Shown here in pieces: positions 8,006 through 17,544 of a stretch of 64,000 nt of DNA (the first letter of the stretch is position 1; the number at the start of each line of letters is the position of its first letter). The notes beneath the pieces were generated by a model. That model did not search any database and had not been told where the DNA came from. It saw only the letters and a list, made by a program, of their open reading frames with translations. Source of the stretch: Melioribacteraceae bacterium (lineage in GTDB: Bacteria > Bacteroidota > Ignavibacteria > Ignavibacteriales > Melioribacteraceae); contig WYBN01000013.1 in assembly GCA_011525875.1 (NCBI GenBank), positions 164,105 to 228,104 on the forward strand. The letters run 5' to 3'. Both the position numbers and the translations under genes were made by a program.

Positions 8006-10903
8006 ATGAAACAAAAAACAATACTATTTGCATTTTTTATATTGTCGGTTTCGCTTTTAGCTCAGACCTCTTATCAGGGTCCTGCAAGCGGTTCCGTTCC
8101 TAATGGATACTCACATTCAGTTACATCTACATCCCTTATGAAAAAATCTGACGGTCAAAATTACAAGATGAGACTCTTTCTTCATCAAAAACCCACGGTA
8201 GAAATGGAAGCGGATCCTACGATACCAACGATGAGAGAAGGGGAGAATTATTATTCTCTTGACGGAAAACGAAGCATGTCAAAAACTGCTTCTCACGAGC
8301 CCGTTGTATTTAAAAGTTTTGTTGGGACAACAGATAACGGTTATATTCCGCCGGATCCAATTGTTGCTGCCGGTCCCGATCATGTTATTTATGCTGTAAA
8401 TACGGAATTCACTGTTGTAGATAAGCAAGGCAGACAGCTCGCAAACATTGATGCAAGCGATTGGTACAGCCCTTTTATTTCCGTACAGGCAATTGCCGAT
8501 CCGAAAGTTGTCTATGATCAATTCGACGGGCGATGGCTGCTTGTCTGGATAATTATAAATGACTCAAACAGCGAAGCTTATTATGTGCTTTCGGTTTCTG
8601 ACGATTCGAACCCGATGGGCGATTGGATAACATGGTTTTTACCGTCGCATCTTAGGGGCAATACACCTGCCGGAAATTGGGCTGACTATCCGGGGATAGG
8701 CTATGATGACAAGGCGCTTTACTTTACTTCTAACAATTTTAAATTTGCAGGCGGATACGATTATGCCATGTTAAGAATCGTTCCGAAGAGCGATGTTTAT
8801 GTATCTACTCCAGGCGAAGTTAATTACACGGATATCTGGGATATTAAATATCCCGGCACACAAAATACCGCTTTCGGTATAAGACCAGTGCGGTTTCATG
8901 ACGCCTGGGATGAATATTATTTCGTTGCTTCAAGATGGTTTTCTACGCCGAGTTCATCAATGGGTCTTTACAAATTAACTGACCCTTTGAATAATCCCTC
9001 ACTGGAAGCCATTGCTATAACCACAGCTCCTTACTCAATCCCTCCCACTCCTCAGCAATTAGGCGGCGGGGAATATCCCATCGAATTTAACGGGGTTCAG
9101 ATCACACATGAACCGGTATTCCGCGATGGACTGCTATACATAACGCATCTTGCAAGTTACAAAACCGTTACCGGACTGCGCTTCCTTACGATTGATGTTT
9201 TTTCAGAAGCGGCTTTTACCGATATTATTTACGGCACTGATACGCATTATCATCTTTACCCTGCGATTGCTGTAAACGCTAATAATGACGCAGTTATTTC
9301 TTATAGCAGAACCTCAGCCAGCGAATACGTCGGCGCATTTTTTACTTTGATTGACGGCTCTACTCAGGAACCGACTATTACTTACACAATGCAGGAAGGT
9401 AGAGATAATTATGTAAAAGATTACGGAACGCAGCGTAACCGCTGGGGTGACTACATGGGCGCTTGGGTTGATCCTGCAGATGACCATAGCTTTTGGGTTT
9501 TTGCGCAGTACACAGATTCTAAAAATAGATGGGGAACATGGCTTACTGCTGTAAGACCGACTCCTTTTGAACAAGCTTATACCAAACTTGATGCATTCGA
9601 ACTTGATTTCGGTAAAGGGGAAGTAAGCCTTGACGGTGCATCGAGGGTGGTAAAAATTGCAAATCTTGGAAGTCAAAATCTGATAATTAATAATTTTACA
9701 ATATCATCAAACAATTTTGAAATTGAGAATCAGTTAAATTATCCTCTAACGATTGCTTCGCTTGATACGTTGGAGTTATCCATCAAGTTTACACCTGATG
9801 TGCATGGCGCCATTTCCGACTCGCTTATTTTGGTATCAAACGACCAATCAAGTCCCGATAATAAAGTATTACTTAAGGGTGAGGGATTTATAATTACGAA
9901 AGCCGTTCAAAACACGATGTATGCTTCAACCGGAAGAGGCGGCGGAAGTCTTGGAAGTATTTTGAGTATTGATCTATCAAGCGGAGCCGGCGAAGCTCTT
10001 GGAGAGCAGTCAGGGTTTAAACCTCTGCGGAGTATAACCATCAATACGAAAACAAACGAACTTCTGGCTATTAATAATATTCTCGGCGAGTCTCCTCTGC
10101 TCGTCCGTTTAAGAGCAAGCGATGGTTTAGGATATGAGTATAAATCAGTTGATCTTGATTTAAATGCAATAGCATTTGATAAAGATGGTGTTTTGCACGC
10201 TGTAACCACAGATAATAAATATTATCTGCTAGATTACGAATCACTTGACGAAACTTTTGTTTCAGAATTAGGATTAAGTATTGCTGCAATTACGTTCCAC
10301 CCTCTTACAGGAGAGCTCTATGCATCAGTCAATGAAAGCACAGCTAAAGATCGAATCTATAAAATATCATCCGGAGGAGATACAATACGAGTGGGCAGTA
10401 CAGGATTAGGCACAACAGTGGAGGCAATCGCATTCGATAATAATGGGAATTTATACGGCGCAGTTGGCAAAGAGACTCAACTAAGTAAATTTATTAGCAT
10501 TAATCCTGAAAATGGCGAGGGAGAAGAAATAGGGGCAGTAGGTTTTAGAGGAGTACTTGGTTTAGCCTACGCTCACGATCCTGCTGTTAATGTAAGAGAT
10601 AAAGAAGATCTTATGCCGGACAAGTTCGTATTGCTGCAGAACTATCCCAATCCGTTCAACCCGTCAACAAAAATCAGCTTCGGTCTCCCTGAAGTTTCCA
10701 TTGTTCAGCTGAAGTTATTCAATGTTTTAGGACAGTTAATAGAAACTTTAGTAAGCAGCACGCTGAATGCGGGCTACCACGAAATCGAGTGGAGTGTTCA
10801 AAACAAAAACCTGAGCAGCGGGGTTTATATCTATTCTCTGGAAGCGAAAGGAGTTAGCGGAAAAGTTTTCAATGAAACAAAGAAGCTTGTCTTAATGAAG
10901 TAA
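8006..10903 (+). CDS. Large secreted protein with T9SS C-terminal sorting domain
   Basis: A 965-residue protein with a signal peptide (ILFAFFILSVSLLAQ, cleavage near residue 21). Residues about 100-510 form a region I cannot assign; it opens with VGTTDNGYIPPDPIVAAGPD and is rich in aromatic and aspartate residues, which suggests a beta-propeller-like fold. Residues about 527-630 resemble a choice-of-anchor (ASPM/SPD-2/Hydin) Ig-like domain (LDFGKGEV, VKIANLGSQNLIINNF, FTPDVHGAISDSLILVSND). Residues about 640-860 show loosely repeated beta-propeller strands such as AIAFDNNGNLYGAV. The last 90 residues are a T9SS sorting domain beginning LLQNYPNPFNPSTKISFGLP. It is probably exported and anchored or released at the cell surface; the ligand or enzymatic role is unknown. 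AAGGAAT precedes the ATG. Confidence 0.85.
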   Translation: MKQKTILFAFFILSVSLLAQTSYQGPASGSVPNGYSHSVTSTSLMKKSDGQNYKMRLFLHQKPTVEMEADPTIPTMREGENYYSLDGKRSMSKTASHEPVVFKSFVGTTDNGYIPPDPIVAAGPDHVIYAVNTEFTVVDKQGRQLANIDASDWYSPFISVQAIADPKVVYDQFDGRWLLVWIIINDSNSEAYYVLSVSDDSNPMGDWITWFLPSHLRGNTPAGNWADYPGIGYDDKALYFTSNNFKFAGGYDYAMLRIVPKSDVYVSTPGEVNYTDIWDIKYPGTQNTAFGIRPVRFHDAWDEYYFVASRWFSTPSSSMGLYKLTDPLNNPSLEAIAITTAPYSIPPTPQQLGGGEYPIEFNGVQITHEPVFRDGLLYITHLASYKTVTGLRFLTIDVFSEAAFTDIIYGTDTHYHLYPAIAVNANNDAVISYSRTSASEYVGAFFTLIDGSTQEPTITYTMQEGRDNYVKDYGTQRNRWGDYMGAWVDPADDHSFWVFAQYTDSKNRWGTWLTAVRPTPFEQAYTKLDAFELDFGKGEVSLDGASRVVKIANLGSQNLIINNFTISSNNFEIENQLNYPLTIASLDTLELSIKFTPDVHGAISDSLILVSNDQSSPDNKVLLKGEGFIITKAVQNTMYASTGRGGGSLGSILSIDLSSGAGEALGEQSGFKPLRSITINTKTNELLAINNILGESPLLVRLRASDGLGYEYKSVDLDLNAIAFDKDGVLHAVTTDNKYYLLDYESLDETFVSELGLSIAAITFHPLTGELYASVNESTAKDRIYKISSGGDTIRVGSTGLGTTVEAIAFDNNGNLYGAVGKETQLSKFISINPENGEGEEIGAVGFRGVLGLAYAHDPAVNVRDKEDLMPDKFVLLQNYPNPFNPSTKISFGLPEVSIVQLKLFNVLGQLIETLVSSTLNAGYHEIEWSVQNKNLSSGVYIYSLEAKGVSGKVFNETKKLVLMK

Positions 10904-10956
10904 TATATAAATACCCGGGTTTACTTTCGGGTTAAATGAATTAGCCGCGAAGCGGA

Positions 10957-10998
10957 AAACCTTAAAGGCAGCAGCAGATAACCTTTAAGGTTTTTTTA
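10957..10998 (+). terminator. Strong intrinsic terminator after the T9SS cargo gene
   Basis: A perfect 12-bp inverted repeat, AAACCTTAAAGG (10957-10968) and CCTTTAAGGTTT (10982-10993), with a 13-base loop and a following T-run. Confidence 0.85.
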
Positions 10999-11081
10999 TA
11001 TTAATTATTCCGACATTTTTCTTTTTTTTATTATTTTGAACTTCATTTCCGGATAATAAATAACAAAACAAAGGTGAAATA

Positions 11082-14000
11082 ATGAAAAATTTGCTTACTA
11101 TGATTTTAATGCTGATTTTCATTGTAATATCAAACGCAAATGACAAACAAAATAATATAATTTCCGGCAAAGTCGATAATTATACGCCGGGATATTTTGT
11201 CGTTAAATTTAAAAAACCAGACGGTTTGTTGAAAAAAAATACTGCCGCAATTAATGAGGTGGTTTCAAAATATAATGTAGTTAAACAGACTGCCCCGCTT
11301 TCAAATGCGAAGAATGAAATAATTAAAGATAAACTGAATCTTGATAATGTTTACGTTTTCCAGACGTCAATTGCTGCGGATATCAATAATATTGTTAAGG
11401 AATTATCTAATAGAAATGACATAGAATATGCCGAACCGTTGTATAGATCAGACCTTCATTACACTCCTGATGATCCGCTTTATTCTCAATTATATCACCT
11501 TCCTCAAATAAAAGCGGCCGATGCATGGGATGTTAAATTCGGCAGCAGCGATGTAATTATTGCTGTAATCGACAGCGGAGTAGACTGGGACCATGAAGAT
11601 TTAGAATCAATGATTTGGCAGAATCCAAATGAAATACCTGATAATGGAATTGATGATGATAACAATGGTTATATTGATGATGTTCGCGGCTGGGATTTTA
11701 TTTCGGATAAGCGCGACATTGATGCCGATCCGAACGAAGATTTTTTAACCGAAGATAATGACCCGATGGATTATCACGGGCACGGAACACATGTTGCCGG
11801 TATCGCCGGAGCCTCATCAAACAACGGGGTTGGAATTGCATCTGCCTCTGGCGGTGCTAACATCATGCCTCTTAGAACACACATGCGCAGCTCTTCCGGA
11901 ACCGGTACCGGTTATTCCGATTGGTTTGCATCCGCTTACATTTATGCAGCAGACAATGGCGCACATATCACTAATTTAAGCTCCGGCAGCTCAGGGCAAC
12001 TGGTTGTTGACGCTGCATTTTATGCATTCCTTAACGGTGTGTTGGTTGTAACTTCCGCTGGTAATTCGAATTCAATTTCCCCTTCGGTTATTGCCGCTCA
12101 GGACTGGTCAATCGCTGTGGCTTCAGTAAATCAAAATGATGTAAAAACTTACTACTCAAGTTACGGAGATTATGTTAAAGTCTCGGCTCCCGGCGGAGAG
12201 CAATTTGTCGGGAACGATACCTGGGGTATTTTAAGCACTGTACCGTATCCTGTTCCTCATTATAACGGGGCAAAGTACACGAAATTTCAAGGCACTTCGA
12301 TGGCTTCACCGCTCGTTGCTTCATTAGCTGCTTTAATCAAATCAAACCAACCCGATATATCTGTTGTGGATTTATTTTCGAGAATTACCGGTACAACAGA
12401 TAATATTGATGCAAGCAATCCGGACTTTATCGGACTTCTTGGCGCAGGCAGGGTTAATGCTAATAAAGCTCTCACACAGACAGTATCGGCAGAGCCAAAT
12501 ATAAAAGTAATATCCACGGTGATTGAAGACGCGGCAGGAAATAATAATGGCTTTCTGGATCCGGGTGAGACAGTTACGCTAAAAATTAAAATCAGAAATA
12601 CATGGAAGGATGCCGATAACCTTTCTGTCAGATTAATTGCTGACAGCGAAGCGCCTTTAAATATTTTAAGTGATACTTACAATGCAGGCGATCTCAGGGG
12701 CGCCTTGGACTTTGATAATTCGGAAGCTTTAATCGAATTCACCCTATCGGCTGATGCCGGGATCTTGCCTCAGACTTTAGAGATGATACTTGAATTAAAC
12801 GGCAGCGGTTTTTCACAGGACTTAAATTACAGACTTGCTGTAACCCCTGCAGTATTATTTATTGGAGATTTTGAATCGGAGAACGGCTATTTTGATTTTA
12901 CCGGTGTGTTCATCAGTTCATTAAAACAAAATAGAATATCGTTTGATTATGTGCATAAAAATAATTTTGATATTGATTTAAGTGAGCAGTATAAAAAATA
13001 TCAATCTATTATCTGGGGCTGTGAATGGGCTTTCCCGACTTTAGACGCAGACGACCGTCAATTCTTAACTGATTATCTACAAGGCGGAGGATCGCTTTTC
13101 ATTTCTGGTCAAGATATCGGCTGGGACCTTAATGAGAACACCACAAACGCTGACGTGAATTTCTTTGAAAATTATCTGAAGGCAAGATATGTAGCGGATG
13201 TTGCCGGCGCATCAACGATATACGGCATCCAAAATGACGTAATTACCGACGGGCTACAGATCGACTTCCTTCAGGAAAAAAGAAGTAATGCAGAACAGTT
13301 TCCCGATGTGGTAGAACCAATCGGGGGCGCTGTTTCATTGCTCAATTATTCAAACGGTACAGCCGGGGCAGTTAGATACAGCGGAGATTACCGGCTTGTT
13401 TATTTCGCCTTCGGCGGTTTTGAAGCCGTTACAGATGATGATATCAAAAATATATTGATGATCAGAATTGTTAATTGGCTTTCAGGAATTAATTTTTCCC
13501 TCGAAAAGCTGCCGGACACCGAGAATATGTCTGAAGAAATACCTGTAATTTTCAGAGTGGAGCCAGGCTCTAAAACTATTAATGAATCATTACTCTATTG
13601 GAAAAATAATGATGAAGAATCGTATAATAAAATTATTATGCAGTCAGCCGGGAATGGAAATTACACAGCTTCGATCCCTTCCCAGAGTTCCGCGACGGTA
13701 ATTTCTTATCTTGTTTATGCGGCTGCCGATGACGGTTCATATATAATTACTGAGGAATATTCATTTAATGTCGGTCCAGATCAAAAACCGCCGGAGATCA
13801 GCTTGATAGGAAATCCACTGAGAAACTCAGTTAATATTTTCGGACCGCAGAATTACCAATTCCGGATCAGCGCAACAGATAACATAGGTTTAGATTACGA
13901 AACAATAAAATTAAATCATAAAGTTAACGATGGCACTTTAAACTCTGTCACTATGAATGATGCCGGCGGTGATATTTTTACAGGTAGTTTTTCCTACATT

Positions 14001-14885
14001 GATCCATTGAACAAAGGAGATAAAATTAGTTACTTTTTCACTGGGCAGGATATTTCTGCCAATCAGAATATCGGCACTTCTGATACATTCTATTATTTCA
14101 TCGATACAATACAAGTGATTGATGATTTTGAATTCGGTTTATCGGACTGGGAATTAGGGGAAGGATGGGGTTTGGCAAACCGCAGTAAATCCGGCGTCTA
14201 TTCAATCAGCGACAGCCCGGATGGTTTCTATCCTAACGATTTGAATTCTGCTATTACATATTTGATACCTTTCAATTTGAGTGTCTATAAATATGCTGAA
14301 ATAGAATTCTTCATGCGCGCTAATCTTGAACGCGATAAAGATAGTTTGTTCCTCGAACTAAGTGCTGACAACGGAAACTCATGGCAAAGCGTTCTTGGAT
14401 ACTCGGCAAGCTCAACATTGTTTAAGCAGCATAATATTGATATTTCGGAATTCACCGGTGAAGGTAATGAAGAAGTCAGGCTTAGATTCCGTTTACAGAC
14501 TGATTCAGAAAATGAAAGGGATGGGGTTTGGATTGATGATATAAGTATTATAGTATCTTTTGATATACCCGTTTCGGCTGACGGCATTAATGATAATCTC
14601 CCGGAAAAATATTCACTTGAGCAAAATTATCCGAATCCATTCAATCCGACGACTGTAATCAAATATTCACTGCCTTTTGCGAGTAAAGTTAAGATTAAAA
14701 TTACGAACATTTTAGGGCAGGAGATTGCAGAGCTTGTAAATAAAGAACAGAATGCAGGTTATCACCAGATAGAGTGGATTGCATCAGGTATTGCCACAGG
14801 AATTTATTTCTATTCAATTGAAGCTCAATCAAAGAATGGCAGCGAAACATTTTCTATAGTAAAAAAAATGCTGCTTCTCAAATAA
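11082..14885 (+). CDS. Secreted S8 subtilisin-like protease with T9SS sorting domain
   Basis: A 1267-residue extracellular serine protease. A signal peptide (about 1-20) is followed by an inhibitor-like propeptide with PGYFVVKFKKP (36-46) and IEYAEPLYR (114-122). The catalytic triad is visible: Asp164 in VIDSGVDWDHEDL, His234 in HGHGTHVAGIAG and Ser406 in GTSMASPLVASLAAL, with oxyanion Asn328 in SAGN. A probable calcium loop, DDDNNGYIDD, lies at 191-200. A long C-terminal half of Ig-like domains follows, including an apparent lectin-like jelly-roll at about 1010-1160. A T9SS sorting domain starts near LEQNYPNPFNPTTVIKYSLP. The strong terminator upstream implies its own promoter. Likely role: degrading extracellular protein for peptide nutrition. 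Confidence 0.93.
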   Translation: MKNLLTMILMLIFIVISNANDKQNNIISGKVDNYTPGYFVVKFKKPDGLLKKNTAAINEVVSKYNVVKQTAPLSNAKNEIIKDKLNLDNVYVFQTSIAADINNIVKELSNRNDIEYAEPLYRSDLHYTPDDPLYSQLYHLPQIKAADAWDVKFGSSDVIIAVIDSGVDWDHEDLESMIWQNPNEIPDNGIDDDNNGYIDDVRGWDFISDKRDIDADPNEDFLTEDNDPMDYHGHGTHVAGIAGASSNNGVGIASASGGANIMPLRTHMRSSSGTGTGYSDWFASAYIYAADNGAHITNLSSGSSGQLVVDAAFYAFLNGVLVVTSAGNSNSISPSVIAAQDWSIAVASVNQNDVKTYYSSYGDYVKVSAPGGEQFVGNDTWGILSTVPYPVPHYNGAKYTKFQGTSMASPLVASLAALIKSNQPDISVVDLFSRITGTTDNIDASNPDFIGLLGAGRVNANKALTQTVSAEPNIKVISTVIEDAAGNNNGFLDPGETVTLKIKIRNTWKDADNLSVRLIADSEAPLNILSDTYNAGDLRGALDFDNSEALIEFTLSADAGILPQTLEMILELNGSGFSQDLNYRLAVTPAVLFIGDFESENGYFDFTGVFISSLKQNRISFDYVHKNNFDIDLSEQYKKYQSIIWGCEWAFPTLDADDRQFLTDYLQGGGSLFISGQDIGWDLNENTTNADVNFFENYLKARYVADVAGASTIYGIQNDVITDGLQIDFLQEKRSNAEQFPDVVEPIGGAVSLLNYSNGTAGAVRYSGDYRLVYFAFGGFEAVTDDDIKNILMIRIVNWLSGINFSLEKLPDTENMSEEIPVIFRVEPGSKTINESLLYWKNNDEESYNKIIMQSAGNGNYTASIPSQSSATVISYLVYAAADDGSYIITEEYSFNVGPDQKPPEISLIGNPLRNSVNIFGPQNYQFRISATDNIGLDYETIKLNHKVNDGTLNSVTMNDAGGDIFTGSFSYIDPLNKGDKISYFFTGQDISANQNIGTSDTFYYFIDTIQVIDDFEFGLSDWELGEGWGLANRSKSGVYSISDSPDGFYPNDLNSAITYLIPFNLSVYKYAEIEFFMRANLERDKDSLFLELSADNGNSWQSVLGYSASSTLFKQHNIDISEFTGEGNEEVRLRFRLQTDSENERDGVWIDDISIIVSFDIPVSADGINDNLPEKYSLEQNYPNPFNPTTVIKYSLPFASKVKIKITNILGQEIAELVNKEQNAGYHQIEWIASGIATGIYFYSIEAQSKNGSETFSIVKKMLLLK

Positions 14886-14901
14886 CTTTAAATTGATTTA
14901 A

Positions 14902-14929
14902 GGAAGGGTATGGCGGCACATGCCCTTCC
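14902..14929 (+). terminator. Hairpin after the subtilase gene
   Basis: An 11-bp stem formed by GGAAGGGTATG (14902-14912) and CATGCCCTTCC (14919-14929), with one G-U pair and a 6-base loop. It lacks a clear T-run, so it may terminate weakly or protect the 3' end. Confidence 0.5.
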
Positions 14930-15009
14930 AAAATATCATGTACGGATATCCAAATCATTAATTAAATTTGCCAGCCGGATTTTTCATTATCACTTACGCT
15001 TCGGGAATT

Positions 15010-15747
15010 ATGGTAATCATTAAGAGCAGTTTATTAGATCAATTCAAAAATATTATTTTTGGGTTTAGCGCTAAGATTGACAGTGGACTTTCGGCACCTT
15101 ATTATTTTAACCTCTCTAATTCGGTCAATGATAATCCTGACCGCGTTAAAATAAACAGGGAAAAACTCTTCTCTTTTTTAGGGATTCCACAGGAGAAAAT
15201 AGTATTTCAAAAACAAATTCATTCAGATATAGTAACTGTAGTCGGTTCAGACTTGCTGATAGGCGAAAGCGACGCCATGATTACAAATCAAAAAGGTATC
15301 GGTCTTGCTGTGTCATCTGCTGACTGCTGTGCGGTTTTTATTTATGACGCAGTGCAAAAAATTATTGCAGCCGTCCATTCGGGCTGGCGAGGGACTCAAA
15401 AGGGTATTTTAGACAAAACGATTCTAAAATTTAAAGAAGAATTCAATTCGCATCCAAAAAATCTTTTTGCATACATTGCGCCTTCAATTTCTCAAAAAAA
15501 CTATGAAGTTGGAAATGAAGTTGCGGTTCAGTTCAACAGAAAATATCTCTTTTATAATGAAGGGAAAATATTTCTCGATGTTACAACCGCAAATTATGAC
15601 AAACTATTATCGGCCGGGCTGACGGATAACCAAATTCAGATTTCGAAACTCTGTTCATACCAAAATTCGGAATTACTTCATTCCTACCGGAGGGAAGGTC
15701 AGCATTCAGGCAGAGCTTTAGGAATACTATTCATGAAAAAGGAATAA
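15010..15747 (+). CDS. pgeF: Peptidoglycan editing factor / multicopper polyphenol oxidase family (YfiH, DUF152)
   Basis: A 245-residue cytoplasmic protein from the ATG at 15010. An upstream in-frame TTG at 14968 exists, but the residues it adds do not look like family sequence. Family hallmarks are QKQIHSDIV, SADCCAVFIYD, AAVHSGWRGTQKGI and the C-terminal ELLHSYRREGQHSGRALGILF. The conserved His/Cys/His supply the Zn/Cu site. In E. coli this family (YfiH/PgeF) removes wrongly incorporated serine from UDP-MurNAc; laccase-like and purine-nucleoside activities have also been reported. The DMT transporter gene starts four bases downstream. Confidence 0.88.
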   Translation: MVIIKSSLLDQFKNIIFGFSAKIDSGLSAPYYFNLSNSVNDNPDRVKINREKLFSFLGIPQEKIVFQKQIHSDIVTVVGSDLLIGESDAMITNQKGIGLAVSSADCCAVFIYDAVQKIIAAVHSGWRGTQKGILDKTILKFKEEFNSHPKNLFAYIAPSISQKNYEVGNEVAVQFNRKYLFYNEGKIFLDVTTANYDKLLSAGLTDNQIQISKLCSYQNSELLHSYRREGQHSGRALGILFMKKE

Positions 15748-15751
15748 ACAA

Positions 15752-16663
15752 TTGAGTCAAAATCTTAAAATTGCTTTGGGATATGCTCTGATCTGTATAA
15801 TATGGGGGTCAACTTGGCTTGCCATTAGGGTCGGTCTTGATTCTCTTACCCCATTTTTATCGGCGGGATTGCGATTTCTGCTGGCTGCAGTTTTTATATT
15901 TTTAATGATGAAACTTAGAAACGTTGAGCTTCAAACCGACACTCTTGCAATCAGACTTTATCTGATAATGGGAGTGTTCTCCTTTGCTATTCCATTTGCT
16001 TTAGTTTATTGGGCGGAACAATTTATAGCCTCTGGTCTCGCTTCAATTCTTTTTGGCATATTTCCTTTTATGGTGATAATATTTTCGAGATTATTAATCC
16101 CAGGTGAAGTTATTGCGCCATTAACTTTTATCGGCGTGCTTCTTTGCTTTATCGGTATTTACGCTATTTTCTCCAATGACATCTCATTGAACATAGGGGA
16201 GGATTTTTGGGGAATGGCTGCAATACTGTTGAGCGCTACTATGCAAGCTGTTATTGCCGTAGTAATGAAAAAGTACGGACGACATCTCAATCCTTTGTCT
16301 ATGAACTTAGTCCCGGTTTTCATCGGAGGCGTACTTCTTATACCGGTTGGATTATTATTCGAGGATATTTCATCCAACATTCTCGATTGGAAAGCAGTTT
16401 CCTCGGTTACTTATCTTGCGTTTTTCGGAACGCTTATTACCTTCACGACTTATTATTGGCTGCTGAAGAGAATTAGTGTAGTTATTCTTTCATTATCCTC
16501 TTTCATCACTCCGATTATAGCAGTCATTCTCGGTTGGATAATTTTGAATGAAGAATTTTCAGACAGCGATTTGATTGGCTCGGCATTAGTGCTAATTGGA
16601 ATTTTATTCGCTAATTTTAGAGGGTTGTTAAAATACATCAAATCAAAATATAAGCTTGCGTGA
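15752..16663 (+). CDS. EamA/DMT-family inner-membrane transporter
   Basis: A 303-residue protein with about ten hydrophobic segments in two EamA repeats (about 8-140 and 155-293). The first starts ALICIIWGSTWLAIRVGLD; the second ends FITPIIAVILGWIILNEEFS, the usual EamA signature before the last helix. It starts with TTG four bases after pgeF, with AAGGA suitably spaced upstream. Members of this family usually export metabolites or amino acids; the substrate cannot be predicted. The stop codon TGA is followed after one base by the folB ATG, so these genes are probably translationally coupled. Confidence 0.87.
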   Translation: MSQNLKIALGYALICIIWGSTWLAIRVGLDSLTPFLSAGLRFLLAAVFIFLMMKLRNVELQTDTLAIRLYLIMGVFSFAIPFALVYWAEQFIASGLASILFGIFPFMVIIFSRLLIPGEVIAPLTFIGVLLCFIGIYAIFSNDISLNIGEDFWGMAAILLSATMQAVIAVVMKKYGRHLNPLSMNLVPVFIGGVLLIPVGLLFEDISSNILDWKAVSSVTYLAFFGTLITFTTYYWLLKRISVVILSLSSFITPIIAVILGWIILNEEFSDSDLIGSALVLIGILFANFRGLLKYIKSKYKLA

Positions 16664-16664
16664 T

Positions 16665-17033
16665 ATGATAAATATTATTCGAATTAAAAATGCGGTCTTC
16701 TACGCCTATCACGGCGCGTTGAAAGAAGAACAGCATATAGGCGGCAGATTTGAAGCGGATGTGGAAATGTTTACCGACTTCAGCGCTGCAGCTGCGGAAG
16801 ACGACTTAAAGAAAACTATTAACTACGACGAAGTTTATAAATTCATTAATAGAATTGTACATTCAAAAAAGTTCTATCTTATCGAAAGTCTTGCTACAGT
16901 TATAGCTGACGAATTGCTGAATAATTTCAAGGAAATTAGGAAAATAATCGTCAAAGTTAGAAAAAGAAGTGTGCCGGTTGGAGGGGTAATAGATTTTGTC
17001 GAAGTGGTTGTTGAAAAAGAAAATGGCAAATAG
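16665..17033 (+). CDS. folB: Dihydroneopterin aldolase
   Basis: A 122-residue tetrahydrofolate-pathway enzyme that cleaves 7,8-dihydroneopterin to 6-hydroxymethyl-dihydropterin and glycolaldehyde. Visible motifs are IRIKNAVFYAYHGALKEEQ, NYDEVYKFINRIV, YLIESLATVIADELL (containing the substrate-binding Glu) and a C-terminal VRKRSVPVGGVIDFVEVVV with a conserved lysine. The ATG at 16665 lies one base beyond the DMT stop codon and gives the usual family start. Its 3' end overlaps folK by 11 bases, and FolK performs the next step, so the two form a functional pair. Confidence 0.93.
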   Translation: MINIIRIKNAVFYAYHGALKEEQHIGGRFEADVEMFTDFSAAAAEDDLKKTINYDEVYKFINRIVHSKKFYLIESLATVIADELLNNFKEIRKIIVKVRKRSVPVGGVIDFVEVVVEKENGK

Positions 17034-17544
17034 AAGCTTCCTATCATTAGGATCAAATATCGGCTGCAAAGAAGCATATTTAACTGAAGCCATTCATCTT
17101 TTAAACAATGACGGGAAATGCGCAGTAAAAAATATTTCTTCGTTATACGAAACATCAGCCTACGGGAAACAAAATCAGCCTGATTTCTTAAATGTGGTAT
17201 TAAAAATAGAAACCGATTACACGCCCAAAGAATTGTTTGACAGGATAAAATCTATTGAGGTATTGACCGGGCGGAAAAAAAGAGAACGCTGGAGCGAAAG
17301 GGAAATTGATATAGACATTCTGCTTTTCAATAACGAATTGATTGAAACTCCCGCCTTAATAATTCCTCATCCAGGAATGATTAAAAGGGATTTCGTTCTG
17401 GTGCCTCTCCTTGAGCTCGATTCGGAATTACGCCATCCTGCCACAAAAATTTTATTAAAAGAATACTTAAAAACTATCAAAGAAAATTATATATTAAGTA
17501 AAACTAAATTTAATCTGTTGGAATTAAGCGGCGGGAAACTTTGA
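17023..17544 (+). CDS. folK: HPPK, 6-hydroxymethyl-dihydropterin pyrophosphokinase
   Basis: A 173-residue protein from the ATG at 17023. This start overlaps folB and yields the family opening ANRSFLSLGSNIG; an upstream in-frame ATG would add nine residues. Further hallmarks are QPDFLNVVLKIET, the RW...REIDIDILLFN metal-binding motif, and IPHPGMIKRDFVLVPLLEL. It transfers pyrophosphate from ATP to the pterin made by FolB, preparing it for condensation with p-aminobenzoate. No folP or folC is nearby. The stop codon overlaps the TTG start of the kinase gene that follows. Confidence 0.94.
   Translation: MANRSFLSLGSNIGCKEAYLTEAIHLLNNDGKCAVKNISSLYETSAYGKQNQPDFLNVVLKIETDYTPKELFDRIKSIEVLTGRKKRERWSEREIDIDILLFNNELIETPALIIPHPGMIKRDFVLVPLLELDSELRHPATKILLKEYLKTIKENYILSKTKFNLLELSGGKL

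Noticed and set aside
11758..11979. 73-codon open frame overlapping the subtilase catalytic histidine region
   Set aside because: Lies wholly within the protease gene, whose frame has the full catalytic triad.
16207..16476. 89-codon open frame inside the DMT transporter gene
   Set aside because: Same-strand shadow in another frame with no ribosome-binding site or family likeness.
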